Assembly: GCA_903860975.1 (NCBI GenBank)
Contig: CAIOSI010000024.1
Location: forward strand, 1-64,000
From: an uncultured Alphaproteobacteria bacterium
GTDB lineage: Bacteria; Pseudomonadota; Alphaproteobacteria; Caulobacterales; Caulobacteraceae
Length of the DNA: 64,000 nucleotides
Direction: 5' to 3'
The notes beneath the pieces were generated by a model, which made no database searches, had not been told where the DNA came from, and saw nothing but the letters and a program-made list of their open reading frames with translations. The position numbers were made by a program, and so were the translations under genes. Below are positions 56,231 through 64,000 of this stretch, piece after piece. Numbering within the stretch: the stretch's first letter is position 1; each line of letters opens with the position of its first letter.

Positions 56231-56377
56231 GCTCAGTTTGGTGAACTCACCGGGCCCAGAGAGGGACCATGTTGAAAACAAACAGAAGTTTCGGGCGCCA
56301 TGGCGGCGCGTTGAGCCTGACCCCGGCAGAATTCGCCGGGCCATGCGTCAGCCTTTGCCGGGCGGAGGCCAAAGGGC

Positions 56378-58486
56378 ATGTCTCTTAATATCGCCATGAT
56401 GACAGCCACGTCCGGGCTGCAGGCCGCCCAGGCGGCGCTCACGGCGGTGTCCGACAACATCGCCAACGTCAATACGCCAGGATACGTGCGTAAGTCTGTC
56501 GTCCAGCAACAGCGGGTCGTCCAAGGCGCCGGGGCCGGCGTAGATGTCACCGGCGTCCAGCGGGTCACCGATCAATATCTGCAAACGGCAAGTATGAACG
56601 CGGGCTCCGACGCCAGCCGCTTCAGCGCCTATGCCGTCCAACTCAATAATGCTCAGGGCCTTTTCGGGGACCCATCGGGTAGCAATTACTTCTTTAACCT
56701 GCCGAACAACATTTTCGCCGACTTCGCCAGCGCCGCGAACGATCCTTCGTCGACACTCCAGCGTAGCCAGGCGGTGAATTCGGTAAGCAGTTTCCTGAGT
56801 GCAGCCGACCAGATCAACGCTCAGCTGTCGACGCTGACCCGCACCGTCGACAGCAAGTTGAGCGACGATGTCACTCAGGCGAATGGCCTGCTCTCGCAGA
56901 TCGATAAGTTGAACTCCGACATCCAACGCGCCCAGATCACCGGAGGCGACGCCACCGGTTCGCAAAACATCCAGGGTCAGCTGGTCAACCAGCTCTCAAC
57001 GCTGATGAATGTGCGCGTGAGCGAAAAGGCGCAGGGCGGGATCGAAGTCCGCTCGACCGAAGGAGTCTTATTGGCCGGTAATGGTGCGTCGACGCTGACT
57101 TACAACTCCACCGGCGCCACGCCAGGCTACATAACGGCCACGACCCCAGGGGGCGTGCCGACACCCCAGACAATTACCATGTCGAGCGGCGAGATGCGGG
57201 GTCTCTTGGACCTGCGCAACACCAAGTTGCCAGGGATCTCTGATCAATTGGGCGAGTTTGTCTCGCGCACGGCTCAGGATCTGAACGCAGCCAGCAACGC
57301 CTCGAGCGCTTCACCTCCGCCGACGACCCTTTCGGGCCGAAACACAGGCCTAGACCTGCCGACTGCGGTCAGCAACTTCAGCGGTCAATCGACGGTGGCG
57401 ATCACCAATGCGTCGGGCGTCGTTCAGCGGACGGTGGCGATCGATTTCACCGGCGGCACAATGAGCGTCAATGCGGGTCCAGCCACCGCGTTCACTACGG
57501 CCACGTTCCTGAGCCAGCTGAACACCAGCCTCGGTGCCGCGGGCTCGGCAGCGTTTACCAATGGCGCCTTGTCGATTTCCGCCACCGGCGCCAACGGCGT
57601 CGCGATCGACAAAGGCACGGCTCAAAAGGCTGGCCAAGGGTTCTCACAGTTCTTCGGCCTGAACGACCTTGTCACCTCGACAGGCGTCTCGACCTACGAC
57701 ACCGGTCTCACGGGCACGGACGCCAATGGCTTTGCGCCCGGATCTCAGATGACGCTGCGGCTCTCGACGCCCGGCGGCAATCCGATCCGTGATGTGACGA
57801 TTACTGTGCCGCCGGCCGGCACTCCGACCATGAGCGATCTGGTCAACACGCTGAACAACAATGTCAACGGGGTCGGCCTCTATGGCGCCTTCACCCTGGA
57901 CGCCCAGGGCGGCCTAGCCTTTAGCGGCAACGCACCGCAGAACGCCCAGGTCTCCGTCGTTGCCGACAATACCCAGCGTGGCGTTGGCGGCCCGTCAATC
58001 AGCCAGCTTTTTGGGATCGGCGTCCAGGCGCGCTCGACGCGGGCCGGTGCCTACCAAGTCAATCCGACCCTCGCCGCCAATCCGACCCTTTTGCCCTTGG
58101 GCACCCTCAACCTCGGCGTTGCAGCCGGTCAGCCCGCGATCACACCAGGTGACGGGTCTGGTGCGCTCACGCTTTCCCAGGCGGGCCAAGCCACCACGCT
58201 GTTCAAGACCGCCGGCGATCTTGGCAGCGTTAGCATGACCCTGAATGACTATGCCGCCCAGCTCGGCGGCTTGATTGGCCGCGATGCCCAGACCGCCCAG
58301 AGTCAGTCCACCAGCGCCACCGCCGTCCAGACTGCGGCCGATGCACAGCGTCAGTCGGTTGAAGGCGTCAACATTGACGAAGAACTGATCCATCTGACGA
58401 CTTACCAGCAGGCCTATACTGCCAACGCCCGAATGATCCAGGCCACGAAGGACCTCTTTACGGTCCTGGACAGCCTAATCCCCTGA
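56378..58486 (+). CDS. flgK: Flagellar hook-filament junction protein FlgK
   Basis: The 702-residue protein has the N-terminal flagellar signature (LTAVSDNIANVNTPGYVRKS, about 21-40) and the C-terminal FlgK pattern (GVNIDEELIHLTTYQQAYTA, then NARMIQATKDLFTVLDSLI). The middle is variable and Ala/Thr/Gly-rich. It forms the junction zone between hook and filament and is exported after the FliK switch. The ribosome-binding site GGAGG is 9 bp upstream. The gene is followed 42 bp later by flgL. Confidence 0.93.
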   Translation: MSLNIAMMTATSGLQAAQAALTAVSDNIANVNTPGYVRKSVVQQQRVVQGAGAGVDVTGVQRVTDQYLQTASMNAGSDASRFSAYAVQLNNAQGLFGDPSGSNYFFNLPNNIFADFASAANDPSSTLQRSQAVNSVSSFLSAADQINAQLSTLTRTVDSKLSDDVTQANGLLSQIDKLNSDIQRAQITGGDATGSQNIQGQLVNQLSTLMNVRVSEKAQGGIEVRSTEGVLLAGNGASTLTYNSTGATPGYITATTPGGVPTPQTITMSSGEMRGLLDLRNTKLPGISDQLGEFVSRTAQDLNAASNASSASPPPTTLSGRNTGLDLPTAVSNFSGQSTVAITNASGVVQRTVAIDFTGGTMSVNAGPATAFTTATFLSQLNTSLGAAGSAAFTNGALSISATGANGVAIDKGTAQKAGQGFSQFFGLNDLVTSTGVSTYDTGLTGTDANGFAPGSQMTLRLSTPGGNPIRDVTITVPPAGTPTMSDLVNTLNNNVNGVGLYGAFTLDAQGGLAFSGNAPQNAQVSVVADNTQRGVGGPSISQLFGIGVQARSTRAGAYQVNPTLAANPTLLPLGTLNLGVAAGQPAITPGDGSGALTLSQAGQATTLFKTAGDLGSVSMTLNDYAAQLGGLIGRDAQTAQSQSTSATAVQTAADAQRQSVEGVNIDEELIHLTTYQQAYTANARMIQATKDLFTVLDSLIP

Positions 58487-58528
58487 CCAGACCCTTTAGC
58501 TGGCCAGTCTTTTAAGAGGACCTGATCG

Positions 58529-59464
58529 ATGGTCGATCGTATCTCCACAGCCGGCGGCTATTCGGCGATCCTCGCCAACCTGATGGCCGCCGAAAACCGT
58601 CAGACAGACGCCGAAAACCGCGTCTCGACCCAGAAAAATGGCGTAGACCTGAAGGCCTATGCCAATCAGGTCGAGACCCTGACCGCCATGCAGGCTGTCG
58701 ACGCGCGGATCACCAACTATCAGACCCAGAACGGTCAGATCGCCGCCAAATTGACGATTCAGGATCAAGGTCTCAGTGCGATCGCCGGATCTGCGACGGG
58801 CGTTCGCCAAGCCATTGCTGATGCCCTAGCCAGCGGCAACGCAGACGCGCTCATGCAGAGCGTGCAGGGTCAGTTCCAGACGGCTGTGAGTGGGCTCAAC
58901 ACGCAATATGACGGAAAGTATGTCTTCGCCGGCGGCCAGATCAACACGCCGCCGTTTAGCGCAAACCAGCTCAGCACGCTGACCTCAGGCCCTGCGATCG
59001 CCAGCTTCTTCCAAAATGACAATCTTCAAGTCCAGGCCAAGCTGGACGACAACACCACAGTCGCCACCGGCCAGCTGGCGAGCAATCTCGCCACACCTAT
59101 GATGACCGAGTTCCAGGCGCTGCAAGCCTTCGATCAGGGGGCCGGCGGCCCGCTCAGTGGCCCGCTCACCGCAGCTCAGACAGCTTTCCTGACCACGCAG
59201 ATGCAGACTTGGGCCGGCATCGCCACGAACTTGACGACGCAAACAGCCCAGAACGGCATGGTTCAGAAGCAAGTGGATGATGTGGCTTCCGGCCTGACCA
59301 CGCAGCATAATTCTCTGGCGAGTATGATGGGCAACATCACAGACGCCGACATGGCAAAGGCCGCGACAGACCTTGCCAGCGCCCAATTGGCTGTTCAGGC
59401 GACGGCAAAGGTCCTGGCGGGGCTTCAGAGTGACTCGCTGCTCACCATCTTGCCCGTGGCCTAG
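58529..59464 (+). CDS. flgL: Flagellar hook-filament junction protein FlgL
   Basis: The 311-residue protein resembles flagellin-like FlgL: an N-terminal helix (YSAILANLMAAENRQTDAEN), a central segment GLNTQYDGKYVFAGGQINTP, and a C-terminal coiled region with DLASAQLAVQATAKVLAGLQ. It completes the junction to the flagellin filament. The ribosome-binding site is AGAGGA. It forms an operon with flgK. Confidence 0.9.
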   Translation: MVDRISTAGGYSAILANLMAAENRQTDAENRVSTQKNGVDLKAYANQVETLTAMQAVDARITNYQTQNGQIAAKLTIQDQGLSAIAGSATGVRQAIADALASGNADALMQSVQGQFQTAVSGLNTQYDGKYVFAGGQINTPPFSANQLSTLTSGPAIASFFQNDNLQVQAKLDDNTTVATGQLASNLATPMMTEFQALQAFDQGAGGPLSGPLTAAQTAFLTTQMQTWAGIATNLTTQTAQNGMVQKQVDDVASGLTTQHNSLASMMGNITDADMAKAATDLASAQLAVQATAKVLAGLQSDSLLTILPVA

Positions 59465-59628
59465 CGTCTTTGGGTGAAATCTACGGTTCCATAAGAGGCC
59501 GGTGGCGTTGGTGAGCGGCTTTCGCGGGTTCAGTTTGGCTCTAAATGATCCGACACCGGGTTGATCTGCGCTTTCACGAAGGGACCCACCCCTCGCAAAA
59601 TAAGGGTCGAGCGGTTAGACATGCGCCT

Positions 59629-60819
59629 ATGGACGCGCCTGTTCTTACTCCGGCTAACCTGAGCGACGGCCTTATTGAAGCCGTGCGTGAGAGCATGCGC
59701 CTGCCCGTCGGCGCGCGGATCGTGGCCGCCATGTCGGGCGGCGTGGACTCCACCGTGACCGCGGCCCTCCTGGCCAAGGCCGGCTACGACGTGGTCGGCG
59801 TGACGCTGCAGCTCTACGACCACGGTGCGGCGATTCAGAAGAAAGGCGCCTGCTGCGCCGGTCAGGACATTCACGACGCGCGCACCGCAGCCGAAGGGCT
59901 CGCCATCCCGCACTACGTCCTCGACTATGAAAGTCGCTTCAAGGCGCAAGTCATCGAAGATTTCGCTGACGCCTACCTGCGTGGCGAGACACCGATCCCT
60001 TGCATTCGCTGCAATCAGACCGTGAAATTTCGCGACCTGTTGGACGTCGCCCGCGATCTGGGCGCTGAAGCCATGGCCACTGGCCACTATGTCCGCCGCC
60101 ACGTCGGTGAGGCCGGGCCGGAGCTACACCGCGCCACCGACGCCAACCGCGACCAGTCCTATTTTCTGTTCGCGACCACGGCCGACCAGCTCGACTACCT
60201 GCGCTTCCCGCTTGGGGGATTTCCTAAACCGGTCGTCCGCGCCGCGGCTGCGCAACTGGGTCTAGCTGTGGCAGACAAGCCGGATAGCCAGGACATTTGC
60301 TTCGTCCCTGAGGGGCGCTACACCACAGTCATCGACCGTCTGCGCCCGCATGGTGCAGAGCCGGGCGATATTGTTCATATCGACGGCCGCGTCCTTGGCC
60401 GCCACGAGGGTGTCACCCGCTACACGATCGGCCAAAGGCGTGGACTCAACGTTGCGGTGGGCGATCCTCTGTTTGTGGTCCGCATCGATGCGGACGCGCG
60501 GCAAGTTCTTGTCGGGCCCCGAGAAGCGCTGCTCACCCGTGCGCTTGTTCTGGGCGAGACGAACTGGATCGGGGATGGCGTCTCAATCCTTGCTGCCTGC
60601 GAGGCGGCGCGTCCGGTCCTTGCTCGTGTCCGCTCTACCCGCGAGCCGGTCGCAGGCCGTATGACGCTCTTCGATGGCCAGCCGGGCGTCACCTTCGATC
60701 TTCCGGAAGAAGGCGTCGCTCCGGGCCAAGCGTGCGCTCTCTATGCGCCGGAAGCCAAAACGCGAGTGCTGGGAGGCGGATTCATCGCGCGCGCGCTGAG
60801 AGCTAGCCTCCAACCCTGA
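59629..60819 (+). CDS. mnmA: tRNA 2-thiouridylase MnmA
   Basis: The 396-residue enzyme thiolates U34 of Lys, Glu and Gln tRNAs. It has the PP-loop [17 protein letters not shown], the first catalytic Cys region [13 protein letters not shown], the second Cys in [12 protein letters not shown], and [20 protein letters not shown]. All are intact. The start ATG 59629 agrees with family length; upstream codons (from 59545) lack similarity. It is separated from flgL by a 164-bp gap with no gene. Confidence 0.94.
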   Translation: MDAPVLTPANLSDGLIEAVRESMRLPVGARIVAAMSGGVDSTVTAALLAKAGYDVVGVTLQLYDHGAAIQKKGACCAGQDIHDARTAAEGLAIPHYVLDYESRFKAQVIEDFADAYLRGETPIPCIRCNQTVKFRDLLDVARDLGAEAMATGHYVRRHVGEAGPELHRATDANRDQSYFLFATTADQLDYLRFPLGGFPKPVVRAAAAQLGLAVADKPDSQDICFVPEGRYTTVIDRLRPHGAEPGDIVHIDGRVLGRHEGVTRYTIGQRRGLNVAVGDPLFVVRIDADARQVLVGPREALLTRALVLGETNWIGDGVSILAACEAARPVLARVRSTREPVAGRMTLFDGQPGVTFDLPEEGVAPGQACALYAPEAKTRVLGGGFIARALRASLQP

Positions 60820-60889
60820 TCTTCGCCCTCGGCTGCGTGATGGGATGGGATGGGATGACGATGTCGGGCGAGCGTCCTATATGCGTGGC

Positions 60890-62080
60890 ATGACCCAGAC
60901 CTCTGACCCCGTCGTCATCGCAAGTTACGCCCGCACGCCGATAGGCGGCTTCCAGGGGGTGTTCGCCCCCGTAAAGGCCACCGAGCTCGGCGCCTGCGCC
61001 GTTCGTGCTGCCGTCGAGCGCTCGGGTGCGCCTGCCGATGCCGTCGAGCAGATCATCATGGGCTGCGTCCTGCCCGCCGGGCTTGGTCAGGCGCCTGCGC
61101 GTCAGGCGGCCATCGGCGCAGGGCTTCCGAAGTCGGTACAGGCCACGACGGTCAACAAGATGTGCGGCTCGGGTATGCAAGCCGCGATCCTGGCGCACGA
61201 TGCGCTGGCCGCCGGGACCGCTGACATCATCATCGCAGGTGGCATGGAAAGCATGTCCAACGCGCCGTATCTTCTTACCAAGCATCGCGCCGGAGCTCGC
61301 ATCGGCCACGATACGTCCTACGACAGCATGTACCTTGACGGCCTTGAGGATGCCTATGAGCCAGGGCGTCTTATGGGGTCGTTTGCAGAGGAGACCGCCA
61401 AACAGTACCAGTTCACCCGCGAGGCCATGGACGAGTTTGCCATTCGCTCCTTGAGCAATGCCAAGGCGGCCACAGGAAATGGGGCCTTCACCCGCGAGAT
61501 CGTGGCCATCGACGTGGTCACTCGCAAGGGCACGGTGCTGATTGCCGATGACGAACAGCCCGCAAAGGCTGATCCCGCTAAGATCGCAACGTTGAAGCCG
61601 GCTTTTTCCAAAGACGGCGCGATCACGGCTGCGAACGCCAGCTCGATCAGCGACGGCGCAGCGGCCCTTGTCATGACCCGCGAGAGCGTTGCACGGAACC
61701 TTGGGATGACCATTGTCGCCCGTGTCGCAGCCCACGCTGCCCATGCCCACGAGCCTGGCCTGTTCACGACAGCGCCTGTGCCCGCCATCCAAAAGTGCCT
61801 GAAGCGTGCCGGTTGGAGCGTGGCTGATGTCGATCTTTTTGAAGTCAACGAGGCCTTTGCCGTGGTCGCCATGATCGCCGAGCGAGACCTCGGCCTCGAC
61901 CGCGACAAACTGAATGTCAACGGCGGCGCATGTGCGCTTGGCCACCCCATCGGAGCGTCCGGTGCCAGGATCCTCGCCACCCTGCTGTCGGCGCTGGAAG
62001 CCCGAGGGGGTAAGCGCGGTGTCGCCAGCCTCTGCATCGGCGGCGGCGAGGCCACGGCGATGGCGGTGGAGTTGGTCTAG
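60890..62080 (+). CDS. Acetyl-CoA C-acetyltransferase (thiolase)
   Basis: The 396-residue biosynthetic-type thiolase has the acyl-Cys in VNKMCGSGMQAAI, FEVNEAFAVV, the His motif NGGACALGHPIGASGAR, and the second Cys in SLCIGGGEATAMAVE. It condenses two acetyl-CoA to acetoacetyl-CoA, for polyhydroxybutyrate or isoprenoid-type routes, or works in reverse. The start is 60890 or 60881 (both ATG, in frame). A short GATGG tandem repeat precedes the start. phaB is not adjacent. Confidence 0.92.
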   Translation: MTQTSDPVVIASYARTPIGGFQGVFAPVKATELGACAVRAAVERSGAPADAVEQIIMGCVLPAGLGQAPARQAAIGAGLPKSVQATTVNKMCGSGMQAAILAHDALAAGTADIIIAGGMESMSNAPYLLTKHRAGARIGHDTSYDSMYLDGLEDAYEPGRLMGSFAEETAKQYQFTREAMDEFAIRSLSNAKAATGNGAFTREIVAIDVVTRKGTVLIADDEQPAKADPAKIATLKPAFSKDGAITAANASSISDGAAALVMTRESVARNLGMTIVARVAAHAAHAHEPGLFTTAPVPAIQKCLKRAGWSVADVDLFEVNEAFAVVAMIAERDLGLDRDKLNVNGGACALGHPIGASGARILATLLSALEARGGKRGVASLCIGGGEATAMAVELV

Positions 62081-62146
62081 CCCAAAAGATTCTGCGCGTT
62101 CCCGCCGGAACGGTTCCGCACGGAATTTTGGCGCAGGCTCGAAAAC

Positions 62147-62821
62147 CTACCTCCCGTCCTGGGGCTTCATGGACTTGGCCATCTCCATGGCCTGAGCCCG
62201 CATCTTGGCAATGTCATTTGAGGTGACGTGGCCGCCCGCGCCCAAGCCCGCAGGCATTCCACTGCCCGACATGCCACCCATGGCGTTTATCCTCATTCCA
62301 CCCGGGAGGTCCATGTCGCCGGCCTTCATATCGGCTGGACAAGGGCCGTTCCAGGTCGCCTCGATGGTGACCTTATGGGTCCCATTGGCCTGAGATATTG
62401 GCGAGCCACTTGTTACGGAATTCACTTCAACTTTGTAGTGCGAGCCAAAATCTCCCGTCGCTGAGCCGTCAGACGTCACCGTCCCGCTTTCGCCCATGTT
62501 GCAGACCGAGTGAAAATCCCACCCTCCGCCCAGATGGGGGGTGACCTTCTCCTCGTTACAATTTGACGGGCTGCCATGCTGGCTGGAGCCCCACCACTTC
62601 ATCTTGGCATCGGCCGCGGCATCTAGGCACATCTTGATCGTCTGGTTCATTTGGCCGGTGGCGATGGTCTGGGTCCAAAGCCCCGCCTTGCGCGATGGGG
62701 GCGCGGCTGGCGCTGTTGCCGCAGCCGTCGCGGTCTGACCGGTTGCAGCCGTCTGCGTCGTCTTCGCGCACGCCGTTAGCGCCAGTAGAACGACCGCCGA
62801 AATCCCGATTGCGTGTTTCAT
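62147..62821 (-). CDS. DUF3617 lipoprotein
   Basis: From ATG 62821 the 224-residue protein has a lipobox (VVLLALTACAK), an Ala/Thr/Pro linker, then a DUF3617-like core: RKAGLWTQTIATGQMNQTIK, a Cys pair (MCLDAAADAKM and SNCNEEKVTP), a GGGWDFHSVCNMGESGTVTS segment and GSHYKVEVNSV. A Gly/Met-rich tail follows. These proteins are periplasmic and of unknown role. It is convergent with the thiolase gene and divergent from the small GNAT gene. Confidence 0.8.
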   Translation of the reverse strand: MKHAIGISAVVLLALTACAKTTQTAATGQTATAAATAPAAPPSRKAGLWTQTIATGQMNQTIKMCLDAAADAKMKWWGSSQHGSPSNCNEEKVTPHLGGGWDFHSVCNMGESGTVTSDGSATGDFGSHYKVEVNSVTSGSPISQANGTHKVTIEATWNGPCPADMKAGDMDLPGGMRINAMGGMSGSGMPAGLGAGGHVTSNDIAKMRAQAMEMAKSMKPQDGR

Positions 62822-62890
62822 CTTGAACCTCCCTGCCGAATGCTCAGTTTGGGACAGGCTAGCTCTGAACCCGCGCCAGGAGAACATGAT

Positions 62891-63157
62891 ATGACAGCGT
62901 TACGTGACACCGGTTCGCGCTACGAGATGGACGAACAGGGGCTGACCTCTTGGGCCGACTACCGCCGCCTCGGCGACCGTCTGTTCATCGACCACGTCGA
63001 GGCTCCCACACCCTTGCGTGGAACCGGCGCCGCAGGTCGCCTCATGGCCGCTCTTAGCGCCGAGGCCAGGGCAAAGTCCCTTCGGATTACCCCGATCTGC
63101 GGTTACGCCGCCGCCTGGCTGAAGCGGAGCAAGGATTTTGGAAGTCTGGTGGGCTAG
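62891..63157 (+). CDS. Small GNAT-type N-acetyltransferase (YjdJ-like)
   Basis: The 88-residue protein has the compact GNAT pattern of the YjdJ group: YRRLGDRLFIDHVEAPTPLR, the acetyl-CoA loop RGTGAAGRLMAALSAEAR, and RITPICGYAAAWLKRS. It probably acetylates or binds a small molecule. Upstream codons (from 62813) overlap the DUF3617 promoter region, so ATG 62891 is chosen. A run of AGGAGAAC precedes it. Confidence 0.85.
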   Translation: MTALRDTGSRYEMDEQGLTSWADYRRLGDRLFIDHVEAPTPLRGTGAAGRLMAALSAEARAKSLRITPICGYAAAWLKRSKDFGSLVG

Positions 63158-63312
63158 GGGATGAAATCGAACACTTGATGCCACTTGCCAACGGACCGGC
63201 AGAGCCGTGGATTGCGATCGAGGCATTCCTAGGAGCGGACATTCTCAACCGGTGAGATGGGGGAGGCTTCTCTCGCCATCTGGACGTCGGACAGCTAGCA
63301 TCAACTGAAGGA

Positions 63313-64000
63313 TTGCCGGTTAGTGGGCGGCGTCACTTGACCACCACGATAACCGCCTTTGAACGATCCCCGGACGGCGGCTGGGGTTTGGCCCATGATA
63401 TGCGCGTCCGCTGGGCGCTGGAGGAGGTGAGCCAACCCTACGAAATTCTCCTCGTTTCGTTCGCCGATATAAAAGAACCTGCCCATCCGGCGCTCAATCC
63501 GTTCGGACAGATTCGGATCGATGGGGATCGTGATCTTGCCCTGTTTGGGGCGGAGCGAGCTTGCTCCATATCGCGCAATGCTATCCCGGCCCATTTCCAG
63601 CTGAAGCGAACGTCCGAGCACGCGCGACCCAATGGATGTTCGGTGCGCTTAACACGGTGGAGCCGCCGAGCCTTGAGCTGACGATCGTCAGGCTCTTAGA
63701 GGGCGACATGCCCTGGGCCGTTGGGCGCACGCCTTTCAGTGCGGATCGACACCGTGGCCCGCTAGGCCAGCTAGCCCATCATATCGGCAACGCTGGCTGG
63801 CTCCACGGCGCCTTCAATACGGGCGATGTGATGCTGGTTTCGGTGCTTCTGAGGTTCAGAGCCTGGCGCATGTTGGACGATTATGCGCACCCCTCCACTT
63901 ATTTCCACCGAGGCCAAGCGCGCCCCGCCTACAGGCGTGCTTTCGCCGCTCAATTGGCGGCCTTCAGTCCCTTGCGGGCCGCCTTCACCTCGTTGCCGCG
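63313..64000 (+). pseudogene. Glutathione S-transferase, frameshifted; 3' end outside window
   Basis: The N-terminal part has ITAFERSPDGGWGLAHDMRV, RWALEEVSQPYEILLVSF and EPAHPALNPFGQIRI, the thioredoxin-like domain of a glutathione S-transferase, up to LALF. The C-terminal domain continues in another frame: GGASLLHIAQCYPGPFPAEA, then TQWMFGALNTVEPPSLELTI, to the window end. The join is at about 63543-63550. One missing base in TTTGGGGCGGAGCG (expected TTTGAGGGCGGAGCG) would restore FEGGASLLHIA. Start is not decided: TTG 63313 or TTG 63337. It is a degenerate gene or a sequencing error. Confidence 0.72.

Larger units (their letters stand above)
55968..56377. other. Divergent intergenic region fliK/flgK
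   Basis: The 410-bp region between the divergent flagellar units holds a sigma-54-type promoter for each side, listed separately. No coding region was recognised. The middle (56061-56095) is AT-rich, ATCAATCAATTGATTTAATTG, with a CAATTG palindrome that could bind a regulator. Confidence 0.7.

Noticed and set aside
60836..60858. Tandem GATGG repeat before the second thiolase
   Set aside because: There are only about three units in a short leader, with no sign of function; it fits chance.

Overview
The window looks like a chromosome segment of an alphaproteobacterium of the order Caulobacterales (Caulobacter/Phenylobacterium-like). The signs are high GC, the CtrA-inhibitor gene sciP next to the flagellar hook genes, sigma-54-type flagellar promoters, a PEPxxWA-CTERM protein, an rlpA-tmk-holB-tatD-MBL cluster, and a comF-grxC-nitrilase-DUF1178 cluster. 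It is mostly housekeeping sequence. No tRNA, rRNA, CRISPR array or prophage was recognised.

Layout. 1-8.7 kb is a gene-poor, eroded stretch: a PEP-CTERM gene with an in-frame stop, an IS6-type transposase remnant, a flavin oxidoreductase, a DUF427 gene, a STAS-like gene, a zinc alcohol dehydrogenase, a FixJ-type regulator with a frameshift, and pgm next to the decayed 3' end of a cyclic beta-glucan synthase (GH94) gene. 8.9-13.8 kb is a minus-strand cluster (rlpA, tmk, holB, tatD, MBL hydrolase, purN-like). 14-17.4 kb holds a luciferase-like monooxygenase, a Trp-rich repeat protein, an IS3 orfA remnant and a complete IS407-group IS3 element (16107-17363) with recognisable inverted repeats. 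17.6-27.2 kb holds secA, a thiolase, a PpiC isomerase overlapping argJ, an RhlE-like helicase and mutT.

27.3-32.4 kb codes for exported enzymes and two tandem paralogous Cys-rich proteins, one with a frameshift in a G6 tract. 32.4-41.5 kb holds a methyltransferase, a comF remnant, grxC, a nitrilase-family gene, DUF1178, an M20 peptidase, clpB and arfB. 41.8-51.5 kb holds ilvC, a GT-B glycosyltransferase, rsgA with an unusual leader, a TrmN6-like methyltransferase, a polyprenyl synthase, fumC, and a small-gene run that includes a RusA-type nuclease.

51.6-59.5 kb is the flagellar hook locus. sciP and fliK-flgD-flgE are on the minus strand. flgK-flgL is on the plus strand. They diverge around two well-spaced sigma-54-type promoter motifs. 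Hook, hook cap, hook-length control and the hook-filament junction are thus encoded together, beside a cell-cycle regulator of flagellar transcription. 59.6-64 kb holds mnmA, a second thiolase, a DUF3617 lipoprotein, a small GNAT protein and a frameshifted glutathione S-transferase running off the end.

A recurring theme is genes broken by a single base (PEP-CTERM, fixJ-like, lipoprotein paralogue, GST) alongside older remnants (GH94, comF, IS6, IS3, possibly VOC). Some of the single-base lesions may be sequencing errors. The remnants with several independent lesions are more likely true decay.
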